DNA of 8,652 nucleotides from Candidatus Omnitrophota bacterium (GTDB lineage Bacteria; Ratteibacteria; UBA8468; B48-G9; DSTR01): assembly GCA_023818865.1 (NCBI GenBank), contig JAMWDF010000097.1:1-8652 (forward strand), written 5' to 3'. A model generated the notes under the pieces. It had not been told where the DNA came from. It was given only the letters and a program-made list of their open reading frames with translations, and did no database searches. Made by a program: the position numbers and the translations under genes. Shown in pieces: positions 6,747 through 8,652 of this stretch; position 1 is the stretch's first letter, and every line of letters begins with the position of its first letter.

Positions 6747-7553
6747 TCAATATATCCGGTAGATTGTTTTAGGCACTGTTTTTTCTTGTAAGTCTGTTTC
6801 TTGGAAGAAAAGCGTGTTTTGCAAGCTTAGCAACGACATTTCCCGGGGGTGATCCGCCTTTACTGAATGTGTGACTTTGATTTTTTCGGCCTGGTTTAGG
6901 TACATCTTGCTGGTGGAATAATTCAAAACTGGTTCCTGGCCAGAAAGCCCAGCCTGAGCAGTTTTTTCCGCGAGGAAAAGACACACCAGGTATTCGTTCT
7001 GGTATGTCTTTTCCTTCAACCTGTCCCAACGCTTTTGCAGCGAAGGCAGTCGCGGTATTTTACTTAGGGCCCTTCTCACATACTGATATTTAAAGATGTC
7101 TTCAGCCTCTTTTTCTAAAGCCGCCAGCAAACGCATGTACCGGTGAGTGTCAACCTCCCTTATCCAGTGGAGTATCTCTTGGTCAGGAAAATTGTACTGG
7201 CGAGCTAGATCTAAGGCTTTCTCTGATAGTTCTTTAACTTTTTGATACTGGCCGGATTTAAAGAGTTTTTGAAGTTGGTCCAACATTTCGGCCAATTCAG
7301 CCTTTTTCTCTTCCAAGAGTTTTTGCTGTTTTTTTCTATCTTCTTCTTCAGCCAAGCGACGCTGCTGCTCGGCCAGTTTCCTCTGCTGCTGTTGGCGATA
7401 GTTCTGATAGAAGAGATATCCGTTCCCCGCCATCAGGATAATAGCCAGGGCTGTCAGGATTTTTTTCAACGGTGTCCTGTGACTCTTCGTCTTTACTGGT
7501 TTAGGCAATCGGCCGCCAGCTTTGTTTACTTTTTGACTCTCAGCCATAGACAT
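6747..7553 (-). CDS. Single-pass membrane protein with coiled coil, function unknown
   Basis: I do not recognise this protein of 268 residues. After a basic N-terminus of about 30 residues rich in Lys and Arg, one transmembrane helix (about 32-49) is followed by a highly charged, Gln/Glu/Lys/Arg-rich coiled coil (about 52-98). The rest is mostly helical in appearance. KSGQYQKVKELSEKALDLAR and a later LNQAEKIK resemble the helical pairs of TPR-like domains, but no confident repeat can be defined. Basic residues before the helix suggest the N-terminus is inside and the coiled coil outside. Two ATGs (7553 and 7547) and a TTG (7559) are possible starts. None has a well-spaced Shine-Dalgarno, and all overlap the trpA end, suggesting coupling. 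It lies between trpA and hom without an obvious metabolic role. Confidence 0.78.
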   Translation of the reverse strand: MSMAESQKVNKAGGRLPKPVKTKSHRTPLKKILTALAIILMAGNGYLFYQNYRQQQQRKLAEQQRRLAEEEDRKKQQKLLEEKKAELAEMLDQLQKLFKSGQYQKVKELSEKALDLARQYNFPDQEILHWIREVDTHRYMRLLAALEKEAEDIFKYQYVRRALSKIPRLPSLQKRWDRLKEKTYQNEYLVCLFLAEKTAQAGLSGQEPVLNYSTSKMYLNQAEKIKVTHSVKADHPREMSLLSLQNTLFFQETDLQEKTVPKTIYRIY

Positions 7554-8328
7554 GAACAATCTGACTGAATTCCCTCATCGCTCTTTCCAATTCTGATATT
7601 TTACCATCAGCCATTTTCCTGACAAAGTAGCTGCCCACAATTACTCCATCGGCCTTTCGCGAAAGAGCCCTGACCTGTTCTGCCTTTGAAACCCCAAATC
7701 CCACCGCCTGGGGAAGAGTTGTTAATCGGCCAACGGTTTCTAGACACCGAACTAACTTCGGGTCAAACCCTTTTCTTTCTCCAGTGACTCCAGCTACCGA
7801 AATGATGTAGAGAAATCCAGTCGCTTTTCGGATAATTTGTTTCATCCGACTGATAGGGGTAAAGGGTGTGATAAAGTAGATTAGGTGGATTTTCTCTTGG
7901 CGGAGAATTGACTGAAGATCTTCTGACTCCTCTAGGGAAAGGTCAGGAACGATTACTCCGGAAACCCCGGAGTTTCTGCAATCCCGGGCAAAGTTTCTTA
8001 ATCCATATTGGTAAATGGGGTTGTAATAGCTCATTAAGAGATAGGGAATAGTAAGTTCTTTATTTAGTTTTTGGCAAAGAAGAAAAATTTCTGTTAGGGT
8101 GATACCTTGTTTGAGAGATTGATAGGAAGCATGTTGAATTACCGGGCCATCAGCTATAGGGTCAGAAAAAGGGACTCCGATTTCTAACAAATCACTACCC
8201 CATTGTTGAGTAGCCCTCATCACTTGGAAACTGGTGGCCACGTCGGGGAAGCCAGCGGTTAAGTAACTAATCAAAGCTTTATGTCCCTTGCTTTTCAGCT
8301 CGGCAAATTTCTTCTCTATCAGATTCAT
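7540..8328 (-). CDS. trpA: Tryptophan synthase alpha chain
   Basis: TrpA cleaves indole-3-glycerol phosphate to indole and glyceraldehyde 3-phosphate, passing indole to TrpB through the alpha/beta tunnel. The 262-residue product, started at the ATG at 8328, has Glu49 in LLEIGVPFSDP and Asp60 in PIADGPVIQ, the same numbering as the catalytic pair in Escherichia coli. YYNPIYQYG, GVIVPDLSLEE, YIISVAGVTGER and the phosphate-binding end GFGVSK and DGVIVGS are also present. The frame is open further upstream to 8439, but that extension lies inside trpB. The chosen ATG has a GGAG at 8337..8340 and overlaps the trpB stop as ATGA (8325..8328), the classical coupling of trpB and trpA. Confidence 0.96.
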   Translation of the reverse strand: MNLIEKKFAELKSKGHKALISYLTAGFPDVATSFQVMRATQQWGSDLLEIGVPFSDPIADGPVIQHASYQSLKQGITLTEIFLLCQKLNKELTIPYLLMSYYNPIYQYGLRNFARDCRNSGVSGVIVPDLSLEESEDLQSILRQEKIHLIYFITPFTPISRMKQIIRKATGFLYIISVAGVTGERKGFDPKLVRCLETVGRLTTLPQAVGFGVSKAEQVRALSRKADGVIVGSYFVRKMADGKISELERAMREFSQIVHVYG

Positions 8329-8652
8329 GTTATTTTCTCCAACCTGGCTACCTCGGCTACGTCCTTGTCTCCGCGGCCGGAGAGATTTACCACGATAATG
8401 GTCTTCTTCGAAAACTGCCGACGGTTCTTGACCACCCAAGCCAAAGCATGGGCAGATTCCAAAGCAGGAATGATACCTTCTTTTTCCGAGAGTAAGTGAA
8501 AGGCTCGCAAGGCTTCATTGTCCGTAACGGCAGTGTAGATAGCCCGACCAGTTTCTTTATAGAAGGAGTGTTCCGGTCCTACTCCGGGATAGTCAAGTCC
8601 GGCAGAAATAGAATGGGTGTTGGCTACCTGACCATGTTTATCCTGGAGGAGA
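8325..8652 (-). CDS. trpB: Tryptophan synthase beta chain (3' part only)
   Basis: Only the last 108 codons are inside the window; the gene continues past the right edge. TrpB condenses indole with serine using pyridoxal phosphate. The visible part contains HSISAGLDYPGVGPEHSF, holding the Asp of the conserved GLD[FY]P segment, then EGIIPALESAHALA. Near the end is NLSGRGDKD, whose Ser contacts the cofactor ring nitrogen in known structures. The PLP-binding lysine lies outside the window. The sequence resembles the main TrpB1 class by these motifs. The TGA stop at 8325..8327 overlaps the trpA ATG by ATGA. Confidence 0.95.
   Translation of the reverse strand, partial: LLQDKHGQVANTHSISAGLDYPGVGPEHSFYKETGRAIYTAVTDNEALRAFHLLSEKEGIIPALESAHALAWVVKNRRQFSKKTIIVVNLSGRGDKDVAEVARLEKIT
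8337..8340 (-). promoter_or_regulatory. Shine-Dalgarno of trpA
   Basis: GGAG lies eight bases before the ATG at 8328, within the last codons of trpB. It decides the trpA start over the longer open frame reaching 8439. Confidence 0.75.

Noticed and set aside
7242..7568. 108-codon + strand frame rich in Phe and Leu that looks like a membrane protein
   Set aside because: The hydrophobicity is the antisense image of the Lys/Glu/Gln-rich coiled coil on the minus strand, so it is a compositional artefact.
8329..8439. Longer TrpA start at 8439
   Set aside because: The extension lies within trpB and does not resemble TrpA; the ATG at 8328 has a Shine-Dalgarno and gives catalytic residues at the standard positions.

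Overview
The window is a tightly packed piece of bacterial chromosome of moderate GC. One gene (miaB) lies on the + strand at the left edge. Everything else, from the right edge to about position 1018, is one uninterrupted run of minus-strand genes. The bacterial MiaB, Shine-Dalgarno-type starts such as those of trpA and the second trkA, and repeated ATGA stop/start overlaps all point to a bacterium. I cannot place it further. No rRNA, tRNA, CRISPR array, insertion sequence or phage gene is visible.

In transcription order (right to left) the minus-strand run is: the 3' part of trpB; trpA; a membrane-anchored coiled-coil protein of unknown role; hom (homoserine dehydrogenase with a C-terminal ACT domain); thrB (homoserine kinase); two adjacent single-domain trkA genes (RCK potassium-channel regulators); a 48-residue hydrophobic small ORF; trkH (potassium-conducting subunit); and a secreted or membrane-anchored OB-fold-like protein. 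Gaps are 20 bases or less, and many junctions overlap by four bases (ATGA). I see no clear internal promoter or terminator, so the run probably behaves as one operon whose main promoter lies beyond the right edge. It combines the last step of tryptophan synthesis, the homoserine/threonine branch and a complete Trk-type K+ uptake module.

The most interesting item is the small ORF at 3074..3220. It fills the only apparent gap in the operon. Its start overlaps the trkA stop and its stop overlaps the trkH ATG, both as ATGA. It encodes a short basic N-terminus followed by a long hydrophobic stretch, so it could be a small membrane subunit of the K+ uptake system. That role is inference from position and composition.

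Two features at the left end deserve attention. The miaB reading frame continues upstream of its first usable start with recognisable MiaB-like sequence, but is cut by an in-frame TAG at 36..38. The 3' end of miaB also overlaps the convergent OB-fold gene by 134 bases, so one DNA stretch encodes both the MiaB tail and a transmembrane helix. There is no stretch of more than 300 bases without a gene.
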